A DNA stretch of 64,000 nucleotides. Source: Trametopsis cervina. Its lineage: Eukaryota; Basidiomycota; Agaricomycetes; Polyporales; Irpicaceae. Each line of letters opens with the position of its first letter. The first letter of the stretch is position 1. The DNA lies in assembly GCA_022385755.1 (NCBI GenBank), contig MU278357.1:558001-622000 (forward strand), given 5' to 3'. A program made the translations under genes and the position numbers. The notes beneath the pieces were generated by a model. It did no database searches. It saw nothing but the letters and a program-made list of their open reading frames with translations, and was not told where the DNA came from. This document shows positions 1 through 12,087 of this stretch, piece by piece.

Positions 1-1564
1 GCATCAGCGCTGAGAAGAACTGGAGGAAGGTCGTCTTGTTCTGCCCGCCTGACGGCGGTGCCGGCTCTGCGGGGATGCGGGAAGGGACGCTGTCGCGCAG
101 TGTGGGCTCACCGCGGAAGTCGCGTTGGATGTTGAGCCCGATCTGTTGAAGCATGACGGCGTCGAAGATGATGCCGGTGTTGCAGCGGAAGCATTCCCGC
201 ACCATCCATCGCAAAGGGATACGTGAGAGGGCGTGCGGCGTGTCGTTCTTTACCGATCCCCCACCGACATCTACGAAGATGTGAGCATCATTTATGTTGC
301 TGGCCGCGCATATAGTCGGACATACCGCAATGGACACCGGCGAACCACACCTCCTCAACGTCCGTGGCATTCTCTAAGGCATTGATCTCGTCCTCATACT
401 GTTTCATACCAGAGGGTGTCCTCATTAGGCGAAGCATATGCGGTTTCTCGCGCAGCTCCTCCTCGCTTGGCCTCTTGCGAGGATCCACGCAGTAGCTGGG
501 GAGGAACTTGATCCGACGCTCGTCCAGTGCTAAAGCATGGCGGAGGTATCGAATACTATTATTCTCGTTGATGAATGGGAGATAACGAGGGATGGCGCCG
601 ACTGAGGCGACTGTGTCCCTGTTGGGGTGGTCAGGGAAGCAAGGTGTTGCAGGATGGAGCATGCTTACCACACACCAAGGAAATCTACATAGACTTGACG
701 GCAGAACGTTCGCTTGAAGAGCTCGCTCAGCTCCAAGCCTTCAGGATCTTCTCGCTTATACATGTTGTACGCAAAGGCAATTTGCTGGAAGTTGTTGAGA
801 GGGAGAAGCCCAACCTGATGACATCAGCTCGCACACGATATTTCTCGCCACGAAAGAGTCAGTGGCATACCTTCTGAAGCATCCCTGCCAGCGCTCGAGC
901 AGTGTATGCGCCGCGAGAGAAGCCAAACATGCATATCTTATCGCCGTAAGTATCTAGGGGTGGCTTAGTGTCGACACAGGTGAGGTCATAGTGGATGTAT
1001 GCTTACAATTTTGCATAAGAAATGCGTAGCCCTCTATAGTAGTGCTCAGTCAGCCTGTGATTCATCGTAGACTCGTAGTATCCACACCTTTGATGTGAGT
1101 TCCGAGGTTGATAGCGAACATCTCATCCAAGGTAGCGGAGACGTAGGCAAGCGGCGGGAAGTTGGAGTCCGCATAGGTGCCGATACCGGTCTGTGGGTCG
1201 TCAGTATCACCCACCAGAAGATCCGAAGGATCGCGGCTACCTGGTAGTAAACAAGCTGTTGCGCGGTGTCATCCTTCTTCAGCATGGAGACTAGTTGCAC
1301 TACGTTAGAATTCTGAGATATGTTAGCATATAGTCATCGACGATCGTAATAAATCAAGATGCTCACATCGGAGTCAAACTCGTCCCCCGTGCCATCGAAG
1401 CACAGTACGAGCGTGCGATTCGAGTGGTGGGCTGGGACCCAGATACGGTGGTCGTGGTCCCAAGAGTTCTGCGATATGGTCTTGGGAGACTCGGGATTGT
1501 AGGCAGTTCCTGAGGACGATGTTGAGTCTACAGAGGCCTGTCGCACTTTTTCGTGAGTGGCCAT
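1..1564 (-). CDS. DUF2235 alpha/beta-hydrolase-like protein, 3' end outside window
   Basis: Minus-strand spliced gene that runs off the left edge. Exon 1 (1367-1564) starts MATHEKVRQ and reads into LVLCFDGTGDEFDSD; exon 2 (1241-1312) continues NSNVVQLVSMLKKDD. Later exons give TGIGTYADSNFPP, then KICMFGFSRGAYTARALAGM, then LLPLNNFQQIAFAYNMYKR and VYVDFLGVWDTVASVG, and the last visible one begins DVGGGSVKND. The FDGTG start, the GFSRGAYTAR nucleophile elbow (GxSxG) and the WDTVASVG block are hallmarks of DUF2235, a predicted alpha/beta hydrolase family related to the Tle1 phospholipase effectors and widespread in basidiomycetes. Substrate is not known. The start at 1564 lies 50 nt below a TATAAA box; an in-frame ATG at 1615 would fall inside that box, so I prefer 1564. 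No signal peptide is visible. Confidence 0.9.
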
Positions 1565-1614
1565 GATAGCAAAGATAAAGAGGTGAGGAAATTTACCTGA
1601 GCGCGCCCTTCGCA

Positions 1615-1620
1615 TTTATA
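1615..1620 (-). promoter_or_regulatory. TATA box of the DUF2235 gene
   Basis: TATAAA on the minus strand, about 50 nt upstream of the chosen ATG. Placement fits a TATA-driven fungal promoter. Confidence 0.5.
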
Positions 1621-2384
1621 TGCGCACAGAAGGCGTGACGTATAGCAGGGAAAAAGAACCACTGATGCGAGCTGAATGCAGGATGTTTGTCGGTGGTGGC
1701 CCCCACCGAGGTCTGGATCGAATACATCGGAGACGGATTTTTGACGGTGGGGACTGTTGATATACTTATGGGGCAAACATATGCCAGAGTTCATGTCGCA
1801 GAAGTGACATTCCGATGAGAGTCTGTCGGGTAAGAAGCGGAGAGGAATGGCTTGAGCTAGAATTGGGAACGCTAGTGTCAACTGAAATGGGCGCTTGCAA
1901 ATTAACCTGTCGACTTCTTCGCCATATTTGGCTCTGTTGTGTGATTCCAAGGGAATTTGTCACGGTACACGCCACAAACGCGGTTCGCGATATGCTTGTG
2001 CTGTGGCCCGACGACAGCAATGCGACACGGGTAACAAAATTGGAACATACACACGCACCGAGCCGGAAAGATAGGACTGATATAGTCGAGTATATAGCAG
2101 TCACTCTAAGCTCCCTGGCTGTTCATATAAGTCACATGAGAAGTAATCAAGCTTCTAGTCCGTGTGTCCTTCACACGTAGAATTCAACGTCCAGCTCGAG
2201 ATCATAGATAAGATAGTCCAAATGATGCCCAAGCATCCTACTGCCCAGTTTGTCCAACCGAGGCATAGCTTCCAACGTCCAACTGACCTGTCGAGCATGA
2301 CAAGGTAAAGTAAGAAGATCTCAGTCAATGCATCATATGCAATGATAAAGCACACTTACAAACAATCCTTCCGTCAGGTGCTAC
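1621..2384. other. Intergenic, no clear gene
   Basis: About 760 bases between the DUF2235 promoter and the stop of the Ser/Thr-rich gene. On the minus strand a good intron-like stretch (GTAAGT near 2359 to CAG near 2307, with hydrophobic-looking translation around it) follows the stop of the upstream gene; I read it as a possible 3' UTR intron. No conserved protein recognised. Confidence 0.4.
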
Positions 2385-3501
2385 TCAGACCGAGGTGATC
2401 GTCACAGCTGAACTCGCAGGCTCAGCAGCACTGATAGTCACAACGCTACCAGACGTGTCCGTTTCAGTGATAGTCACCGGTGTAGTGGCGCCAGCATCCG
2501 TTCCTGTGACGGTCACTGGTATGGTGATGACAGTGCCACTGCCCGTCGTTTCATGAGCACTGGGAGTCGTCCCCGTGACAGTCGTAGGGGGAAAGGCGAT
2601 CGATACGGTGCTAAAGATCACGGATGCCGAGTCGGTACCAGTCACGTCGACGGACGTTGGGAATGTCTCGGTGAAGGAAGAAGCGCTACTTGCGGTAACG
2701 GTCGTTGGGAGCGTCTTGGTGAAGGAACTGTCGCTGCTTGCGACAATGATCGTGCCAGTAGGAAGTTCCGACGCAGTGGCTGAGAGGGACCCAGTGACTG
2801 TAACCGTCACCGTCTCTGTGCAAGCGCACCCAGTAGCAGTCGCGCTCGCCGAGCCGGTGATGTCAACGGAGGAGCTCCCATACGAGACGGGGAAGGGCGC
2901 GCTCGCAGAATGACCGTGTTGGGGGTGTTCGCACCCGACGGAGGGAGTAGCGGATGCGACGGGGCCGGAGGGACTGGCAGACTCGCCGCTTGATGGCGTA
3001 GTCGACTCGACGGGAACAGAAGGAGTGGCCGACTCGACGGGAGCGGAAGGAGTCGCGGATTCTACGGGAACAGAAGGGGTGGCAGACTCAACGGGTACGG
3101 AAGGCGTAGCGGATTCCACGGGTACGGAGGGCGTAGCAGACTCCGAGAAAGTGGGACAGTCGTGCGAAAAGGAGGGGGTCACTGAGGGCGACGAACTAAC
3201 AGAAAAGGAGGGGGTCACCGACGGCGCCGAACTCGTAGAAAAGGAGGGGGTGACTGAAGGCGATGAACTGGCATCCAGCGAAAAGGAGGGGGTCACCGAA
3301 GGTGATGAACTGGCGTCGACCGAAAAGGAGGGAGTCACCGAAGGCGATGAACTGACGCTCTATAGAGAGACACACCAGTCAGTCCTCTAATACAACCACA
3401 GGCCCAATGACTTATGTAAGGCTACTCACCACAGGCCCTGCAATAACACCCTGGCTGAGAAGAGCGGCGACCGCGCAGAAAGCAGCAGCTCGGGAGAACA
3501 T
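2385..3501 (-). CDS. Secreted Ser/Thr/Pro-rich repeat protein
   Basis: Two exons: 3430-3501 encodes a signal peptide (MFSRAAAFCAVAALLSQGVIA), and 2385-3359 encodes the rest, joined by a GTGAGT...TATAG intron; total 348 residues. The mature part begins with five copies of an 11-14 residue SPSVTPSFS unit, then six or so copies of a 9-residue VESATPSVP unit, then a long Thr/Ser/Val-rich tail with TVTVTG-type repeats. This composition suggests heavy O-glycosylation, as in cell-wall or adhesin-like fungal proteins. The C-terminus (AVTITSV) lacks a hydrophobic GPI signal, so it is probably secreted or wall-trapped. A TATAAATA box lies 95 nt upstream. No enzymatic domain is visible. Function unknown. 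Confidence 0.85.
2935..3359 (-). repeat. Coding minisatellite in the Ser/Thr-rich gene
   Basis: Two adjacent tandem arrays inside the coding sequence: 27-nt units (VESATPSVP) at about 2940-3145 and 33-42 nt units (SSPSVTPSFS plus a variable linker) at about 3160-3355. Units are in frame, so copy-number change would alter protein length only. Confidence 0.85.
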
Positions 3502-3595
3502 CGTGTATGTGTGTAAAGGTTAAAAGTATCGAAAAGCAGAAGACGTGAAGTAGGACGGAAAGGAGCTGCTGAGTCTCACCCGTTCACCTCTCCGA

Positions 3596-3603
3596 TATTT
3601 ATA
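3596..3603 (-). promoter_or_regulatory. TATA box of the Ser/Thr-rich gene
   Basis: TATAAATA on the minus strand, 95 nt upstream of the ATG at 3501. Confidence 0.55.
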
Positions 3604-3890
3604 GGAGCGAGCGTTGTCATCCGTTCATCCGCTCCGTCGCATAACAAATCAGCTCTGCATTGTCGCGGTGGAGCGCACCAGCTGCGTATCAAAGAAGGCG
3701 GTGTGTGGACGCCGTAAGTAATGCCGTTATGCTGTAGGAAAATTATGCTGCGGTCTTGACGGTCTCGAAGGTCATAACCGGTGCGAGAAGAGGGGACTCA
3801 ACTTCGAGTTGATCAGGATCATATTCAATGAACTCATACAGGATGCGCCGGTGCTCCTCGGATTACTATAATGTAAATATTGGTATATAT
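3604..3890. other. Intergenic: 3' flank of citrate synthase and 5' flank of Ser/Thr-rich gene
   Basis: Holds the citrate synthase 3' UTR and the distal promoter of the neighbouring gene. No further feature recognised. Confidence 0.4.
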
Positions 3891-6391
3891 CTAGAGCTTC
3901 GCTTTGCTCTTGAACTCGGCGAGCATCGTCCTCTTCGTGATGCTGTAAACAGTCGGAGATCAATAAACAAAACACGAATGCAAGCTGGCTTGGTGTTGCT
4001 CACCCTCCATGTTCCACCTGTGATGGCGTCACCTTCAGTCCCTCCACGGGCACTCGCTGATCAACGGGAACGTAATCCCGCTTGCCAGAGCCCACGTACA
4101 CCTACGCGCAACACATCTCAGCAGCTGATCCCAGCACAGAACAAGGATAACCAAGTTGAGATGCCCGAGGCTTACCTGTCGGGGCCGCCAGATCTTGACA
4201 CCGCCTTCCTGGAGCATCATCTGGCGCCAGTGCGCTAACCAGCCCACTACCCGCGGAACGACGAACAGGACCGGGAAGAAGTCAAGCGGAAATCCTGGGA
4301 GACAACGTGCATCGCATCAGCTCAGCCGGAGGTCAATTTGTCGAGGACACGCGTACCCATTGCACGGTAAATCAGGCCGCTTGATTCGGAAAAAAGCGAA
4401 GATAAAGTTTAGTGAGGCACATTGGCGGGATGTGGGGTAGTTCTTACCTCCTGCGATGATGAACGTGCAAGGTTCAGTAAGTTATAGGTGATATTGCATT
4501 TGTATGGACATACCAGAAATCGACATTAGGTGCAAGCTTACGCTTCACGAAGTATTCGTCCTTCATGGCGGCATCGTGCAGCGCCATAGCCGTGTCTAAC
4601 AGCTCATCTTTACCTGTGCTATTTGATCGTCTCAGATGAGTCCGCAGTACGCCCTCACAACCAAGGTGCTTACACCTTGAACACTTCGTCCGCCGTCTTC
4701 CGGACTATGAACGAACGAGGGTCGGACTGGACACATGTGTCAGACTGACTGGTGATGGCGACTCAAATAGAACGAAACAATTGGACACTCACTGTTTTGT
4801 AAACACTAAACGTGCATATATGCAATGAATTAACTATGCCGCTGGGATGGCATATAGGCTTACCGGTGACCGAAACCGGACAGAGTCTTCTCCCTTCGCT
4901 TTACAGCCTCGATGAAGGCGGGTACATTCTCAGGCCTGAAACACGAAGGATAAGCGGCACATGTCACCTCCAAAGCCTGCACACTCACTTTCCAATGGAG
5001 ATCAGCATCCGAATGACGGCCTCATTCGCCCCGCCGTGCAACGGTCCACTAACATCCGGGAGCACAGATGAGATATGCAATCGAATATCAGGCACAACTA
5101 CTCACTATAGTGACGCACATCCAGCTCTGGTTAGGACGCGGTCTGTTCAGCCCTACGACCATATGCAGAATACAAGGACCACTTACGCGATGGCAGAGTA
5201 CGGGTCAACCAATGAGCTGCCTGTTTGCAGCACGGTGGTACATGAAGCATTCAGTTCGTGATCAGCGTGAATGAGGAAGAGGACATCCAAGGCCTTCTCC
5301 AGCACTGGATTTGGTACATAGTTCTCTTCGCCAACATGATCCATCTGATACAAGAAGCTGACAGAAACTGTTCAACTAAGGGGAATCAATGTAAAGAGGC
5401 TGTGCAGACGTACGAGCCCGTGTAACTGAGTCCGGTGGGGGGTATCACGAAGTTACGACCTTGACGGACACGATACGCCATCCTGAGATACATGTGAGCA
5501 CTTCGAAGTACTGAATGCCTTGGCGTGGAGTTCGTCGGACTCACGCGGCAAGAGTGGTAGCCTTCCCGATCAACCGATATATTTGCCTGTCCATGGTGGC
5601 CAAAGACTCCTTGTTCCCGTCTGTATAAAGTCTCTGACCTGAGGAGAGCACAATTCAGAAACCCGCATACTAGAAAGTAGGCGAGCCGACAGACCTTTGA
5701 GTGAGGGGTTCGCCTCAGGGTAGTAAGAGCCCAGCATGGCGAAGGCACTGGTGAGCATGCTCATAGGGTGTGCATCGTATCGGAAGGAGCGGAAGAACTC
5801 CTCCGAGTCCGAGTGCATGTTTCCGTGACGCAGGACTTCTGTCTCAAAGTGTCGGAATTGTGCTTTCGACGGTAGAGATCCATATATGAGGAGGTATGCT
5901 GACTCGAGGTGCGATGACTTCTCCGCGAGTTGCTCAATAGGGTATCCCCTGTACGAGGCATATATGCGTCAGATCTGAGAGGAAGGCGGGATTTTGGTGT
6001 ACAAGAACATGCCTGTATCGAAGAACTTAACGCAAACAGCTCAGCTACGTGTATTCTGTAATTCTGGAAAACCACGTACTTCCTGCATCTCCGTCAATGT
6101 ACGTGATCGTACTCTGCATGACAGCAGTGTTCAGGAACCCCTTGTCTTGAATGCGCAGACCCTTCTGCGTCTCATTCTCCGGACGTTCATCAGGCTTTGG
6201 TGGCGCCTTGATATCCTTGAAAGCAGTCGCGTTTATAGCATTATCTTTGATTCTGCCACGAACGCGATGAGAACCATCGCCAGCAGTCTCAAGCGCACGG
6301 TCGAGACTCACGGGATAGTATATGTCTTTCCAGTCCGGTTGTCCCTCACCGTCAGGGTATCCTGAGGGTCCGATAGCGTTGCTTGTCCCAT
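3891..6391 (-). CDS. Citrate synthase, bacterial (GltA-like) type, 18 exons, PTS1-like C-terminus
   Basis: Condenses acetyl-CoA and oxaloacetate to citrate. My model: 6312-6391, 6080-6252, 6013-6025, 5695-5948, 5545-5638, 5414-5482, 5187-5357, 5106-5126, 4989-5048, 4864-4935, 4793-4805, 4674-4726, 4514-4618, 4448-4450, 4357-4379, 4176-4294, 4004-4101, 3891-3942. The exons sum to 1473 nt (490 residues plus stop) and every junction keeps frame. Family blocks appear in order: [63 protein letters not shown] (first catalytic His), [20 protein letters not shown] (second His), NVDFWSG (catalytic Asp), [12 protein letters not shown]. It ends KSKAKL; AKL is a functional PTS1 variant and the N-terminus has no mitochondrial presequence, so a peroxisomal or cytosolic role is likely. 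The intron after 6013 starts GC. Five internal exons are 3-23 nt long. Confidence 0.92.
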
Positions 6392-6900
6392 TGTTCGTGA
6401 GGAAGACGAGATGAGTGGGTGAAACACAGCGAGCTCATCATGCGAAACCGAGTAGATGTACTTGAGCCGCCACCCCAAGACTTCCGGACGAATCGAATTC
6501 AGCGGTGACAGCACTGCGCACGGCAAGCAATCACATGCGTGCGCGACACTGCACCCGATACGCGTTGTTTGTGACCGACTTCAAGTTTCATCTCTCAATG
6601 ACACACAGTTCGGCCTTCCGCAGGAGCAGGTACAAACCCCATGAGGGGCGTACGTTATGTTGCTGATAGCCACAAACAATGTTTCTGCAATGCCGATGCC
6701 AGAAACACATCGCAGTCGACAAGACATACTTTTTGACAGCCGTTATACCGGAGCGCCTATGCTGTCGTGGTCAGTGCGGATGTGAGCTATTTTCAACATC
6801 AATCCCCACAGGTTGCAGCACCGGCGAGCACGCTAGTGCCAGAGTACAATACGACATGCATAAATTTCGCAACGTAGCAATACGGATGACTAAATACCAA
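6392..6900. other. Intergenic: citrate synthase promoter and YIPF gene 3' flank
   Basis: About 510 bases between two minus-strand genes. I see no convincing TATA box and no further gene. Confidence 0.4.
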
Positions 6901-8152
6901 TTACTGGATGATGATCATCCAGGCAAGTATGAAATAGAAGAGCCTGAGCAGCAATCCGAGATCAGTTTTGGAGATCACACGCCTGGAGAAACACATTCGA
7001 CATACAGCAATGGGTATACCGCGAGGAGAATTCTCTGCTGTTCAATTTTGGTACCGTCCAGGAAGTTCACAGCAGCTAAGGGAAGACGCATATGAAGGCC
7101 ATGGATCGCGTTATAAGGGAATACACTTACCCCACACACACCAAGCCCATGCAGCAAGAGCGATAGGAATTCTGACGTAGAGCAAGTGCACAAATGTTGA
7201 TATGAGTGCAGCGATATTCAGAGGCGCGACGCAGTAGCCGAATACACATAGACCCTGGAAGAAAGATCTACAACGCATGGTCAGGCAAGTTAGCAAATGG
7301 CACAGAATGGACATACACTCTACCACCAAGAAGCTACATGAATAGGTCAGCGGAGAACTTTCAGGGTGATGAACAGACATACCTTCGCTTGTACGGTTAT
7401 GACTAATGATCCTAATGAAATGATGACAACTACGCTGGTGAACACTCCCAAAGACTGAGCAGCGGGCGCCTGGAACGCTAATATCAGCCCATGTTGCAAG
7501 CGAATAGAATGCAAATCGTGCATACATTGACGCTAAGGAGTATACCCAAGAGCAAGCACAAGACAAAAGGCCCCCAAAGGTCCCAGTCTCTGACGAACGC
7601 CATAAGGCTGGTTAGACCGAATTACTGCAGGGTGCACTGATCGCGCACCTTAGCACCTCCCTGGATGCACCTCCGCGAGGGGGATAAAGCACTTGGACGA
7701 GCTTAGTGTAGATAGACAGAAGGTCGCGTCCCTGGAGCAAGGTACATAAGGGATAGCTCGAACCTCAATTGATTTACGACACTTACAATAGTTGTAGTTA
7801 TAGGTTCATCGAGGGTATCAATTCCAGTGGAGCTATAACAATGTCAGTTACATCTACACATTCACTAAATATGGTATGCGCACCGACTCTCAACCTGAAC
7901 TCCCCCCACCATCCGCCGGGACGATGCAGGCGCAGCAGCTGGTGCACTTCCTATATTGCCAGACAAGGATGGGCTACGTAGAGGTCCCGCATTCCCAGAG
8001 GGAGGCCCAAGCTGCTCCGTGGCACGTCCCTTTCCCTTGTCAAATGCGGCGGTTTGAGGTGTGCTGGCTATCGCTGGATGCGCGAATCCCGGAATAGCGT
8101 CCTCGTCCAGGTCATCGTCGTCGTCTGATACAGTGTAAGCCCGATTGTTCAT
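6901..8152 (-). CDS. Yip1-family Golgi/ER membrane protein, YIPF6/Yip4-like
   Basis: Multi-exon minus-strand gene. The N-terminal exon (about 7880-8152) gives an acidic cytosolic start (MNNRAYTVSDDDDDLDEDA) followed by Pro/Ser-rich sequence. Next come STGIDTLDEPITTTI, then DLLSIYTKLVQVLYPPRGG, then REVLRDWDLWGPFVLCLLLG, APAAQSLGVFTSVVVIISLG, LLGGRVSFFQGLCVFGYCVA, a segment ending ALAAWAWCVW, AVNFLDGTKIEQQRILLAVY and finally LLFYFILAWMIIIQ. The DLWGP and GYC motifs and five membrane helices are typical of Yip1 domain proteins, which work with Rab/Ypt GTPases in vesicle traffic; the tail and the DEPI...IYxKL block match the YIPF6/Yip4 subgroup. It shares a 335-bp divergent promoter with RPT2. 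A 5' UTR intron just before the ATG is possible. Confidence 0.88.
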
Positions 8153-8487
8153 ATGGTGCGCGAGGAATCAGAGAGCGCACCTGCTTGGATAAACTGAGAG
8201 TGGGATGTAAGTGGTGTCGTCAAGCCATCGTCCTGCCGCTGCATGTTGACGGAGGTGCAAAGTCGAGGTGTACTAGCAAACGGACGAAGAGTTCGGTCGC
8301 GGTGCTGGTTGTCCGCTGATGACGCCCATGTAGATAGCCACGTGGTGCACGTGGCCAGACGAATCAGTGCACTGACGCGTCGCGTAACATATAAGCACTT
8401 GCGTATTGATAACTCTCAACTCTTCGACTCTTACCAACGCCACTGTAGATACCCTAATAGAACGGGGACAGACAGTCTTACTACAAC
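8153..8487. promoter_or_regulatory. Shared divergent promoter region (YIPF6-like / RPT2)
   Basis: 335 bases between two divergent start codons, so both promoters and both 5' UTRs must lie here. No canonical TATA box seen. Confidence 0.6.
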
Positions 8488-10133
<1,646 letters not shown>

Positions 10134-10627
10134 TGTCACGTTTCGTTATGTACGCTATCCATCCATATACTTGAAACCTCTTGTCCGCACGTGAGACGCA
10201 TTCGGGTAAAGCCATTGAAAATTGAGTATTGGAAAGCGGTAGCGTTTAGCGACTAGACATGAGCATAAAGACTGTAGGATCGGGAATGCACTATCAAACC
10301 ACTCGGACAGAGTCCGCGACAGAGATGGTAAGTCGTCTCGTGCAGGTGGTACAGACGGAGTTCCTCCAGACTTTCGCCACTTAGGAAACATAGCAATAAC
10401 GAAAAAAAGGAAACTCGAAAACTGGGAAAGACAAAAACGATAGCTTGCAAACATAGCAACAGAAAGCTGGGGTTATACTCGCCATGATACAAAGCAGTTG
10501 AGCGACATGACCTTACCGTTCCATCTGATCATGAAGGTGGCTGAAGGTGGCACAGGGCCACACAAACGGTCTGCGTGGCCCTTTACTACCTACATGCCAA
10601 AGAGAAGATCCTTCGTGCATCGCCCTC
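10134..10627. other. Intergenic between convergent genes
   Basis: 3' flanks of RPT2 and of the membrane protein gene at 10628-11511. A/T- and pyrimidine-rich; no gene seen. Confidence 0.4.
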
Positions 10628-11511
10628 CTAGCGCACGCTCAATTCGCTAAGATCGATGACTGCGCGGATAGCGCTGATAGTGTATCCCCAGATGAGGGCC
10701 ACCATTCCGACGAGGACCTGCTTCCAGTACCGCTCCAGCCAAGGGCTCCAGGGCAGCACCGGCTCGAGGTGGAACCCTGGGGCCTCGTTGGCAGACCATG
10801 TCAGAGCGTGTATCACGAAGCATATGAGAGACCTTCAAGGAAAGTTTTGATGAGAACGTTGGTCAGAACCTTCAAGCTCAGGGCGTGCGCTCACCAGAGA
10901 CAGAATGCAGACGGCACGGCCAGAAGAGCCGGCAGGTTCTTCCAGGCGGATGACTCGTTCCTGCTTGCGTTCTACGTCAGAAGCGAAGATCAGCCCCATT
11001 GACTCGCATGTGTCAGTTCAGGTGAGACAGGGTTGGAACGCACCTGCAGCCACAGCAATTTATCTGTCCTAGACTGCACGAAGAGCATCGAATTGAGGTA
11101 GAACATGCTCGTGGTGATGCTCGCTATGCCCAAGAAGATGCTGAGCATCCCTGTGACCCATGATACCATGCTGGAATGGGCTGGTATGCCAGTCGAGGGT
11201 CCAGGCTTTGTAATTGCCGCGATTACGGAGCTATAGATATCTGTATAAGTACTCTGTAGGCTTGGAAGACGGGTAGAGGGTGCTCACTGAATGACCGCAC
11301 CGCAGACGAAGAAGTGCTTGACCAAGATCATGTTACATAAAGAGATCGCAGAGCTCAGCGCATCGAGGAGCTCCGGCAAAGCCACGATCGTCCTAGTCTG
11401 TGCTGCGTTGGCCGTGATAGCGGGGCCCAGTAACTCCCGATAAAGAGTAGGCAGGCCGAGCAAGCCCCAATGTAGTGTGGCGCGGTGAACATTCTTGAGC
11501 GTGACAGCCAT
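10628..11511 (-). CDS. Multispanning membrane protein, function unknown
   Basis: Four exons on the minus strand. Exon 1 (about 11287-11511) starts MAVTLKNVHRATLHWGLLGL and has a helix ending in MILVKHFFVCGAVIQ. Exon 2 carries SVIAAITKPGPSTGIP followed by the helix WVTGMLSIFLGIASITTSM and a second segment ending DKLLWLQ. Exon 3 holds NASRNESSAWKNLPALLAVP. Exon 4 (to 10628) holds SLICFVIHALTW and VLVGMVALIWGYTISAIRAV, ending DLSELSVR. At least five hydrophobic segments. I do not recognise the family; it looks like one of the many uncharacterised Agaricomycete multi-TM proteins. The frame is kept across all three introns. Confidence 0.65.
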
Positions 11512-12087
11512 TGTGGCGATAGTATGGTGTGTAAATGAGAATAGAGCTTTCTGGCACTGCTAGCTGGCCTGGCTTTATGGCCACCTGTGAGGGGAATATG
11601 CTGGTTGGTGTATGAGCCTGAGGTCTGCGGTGGACGAGGGCTTAGGCTGCACCTCGTTTTGAAGGGCATTCAGTGAGGAATCCCCCGACAGAGTCGGTGA
11701 GCAACAGACCATTGCTGTGCCCTGTCGTCCAATACCTGTGCTACCTGGACTAGGAATTCCTAGGAATCCATGTACTCGACGTACATAGCCTCGCTGGGGG
11801 AGCCATGTACAATCCACAAAATCTGGCTTATCTTGTGCATCTGATGAGTAAGCGGCGGTGTATCAAACCTCATAGCTATGCTGCTGCATCACGTAGAAAC
11901 TTGATAGTGGGCGAGGCTGGGAGCCTGAAATCTAAACATACCAATGGTGAGGGATGCGGCCCAAGGCTTTTCATGGGCGCTGGCTGCCAGATATCACCGC
12001 CACCGCTAAACCTTATTGACTGATATCCGGCTTCAAAGCATGCATATAAGCACGAACGCCATTCCTGTCACCTCCCGCATTCCCCCC
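11512..12087. promoter_or_regulatory. Region between two divergent membrane protein genes
   Basis: 576 bases. A TATA-like ATATAAG near 12046, 40 nt upstream of the ATG at 12088, suits the plus-strand gene. Nothing else recognised. Confidence 0.35.

Noticed and set aside
2935..3359. Repeat array considered as a CRISPR
   Set aside because: Units are head-to-tail without spacers, lie inside a coding sequence and the organism is a fungus.
2575..3390. Long open frames antisense to the Ser/Thr-rich gene
   Set aside because: They are by-products of the in-frame coding repeats on the other strand, which keep all frames open.
8245..8275. GGAGGTGCAAAG resembling the yeast proteasome element GGTGGCAAA
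   Set aside because: It lacks one base of the core and a single short partial match in 335 bases is expected by chance; no evidence that the Rpn4/PACE system exists here.
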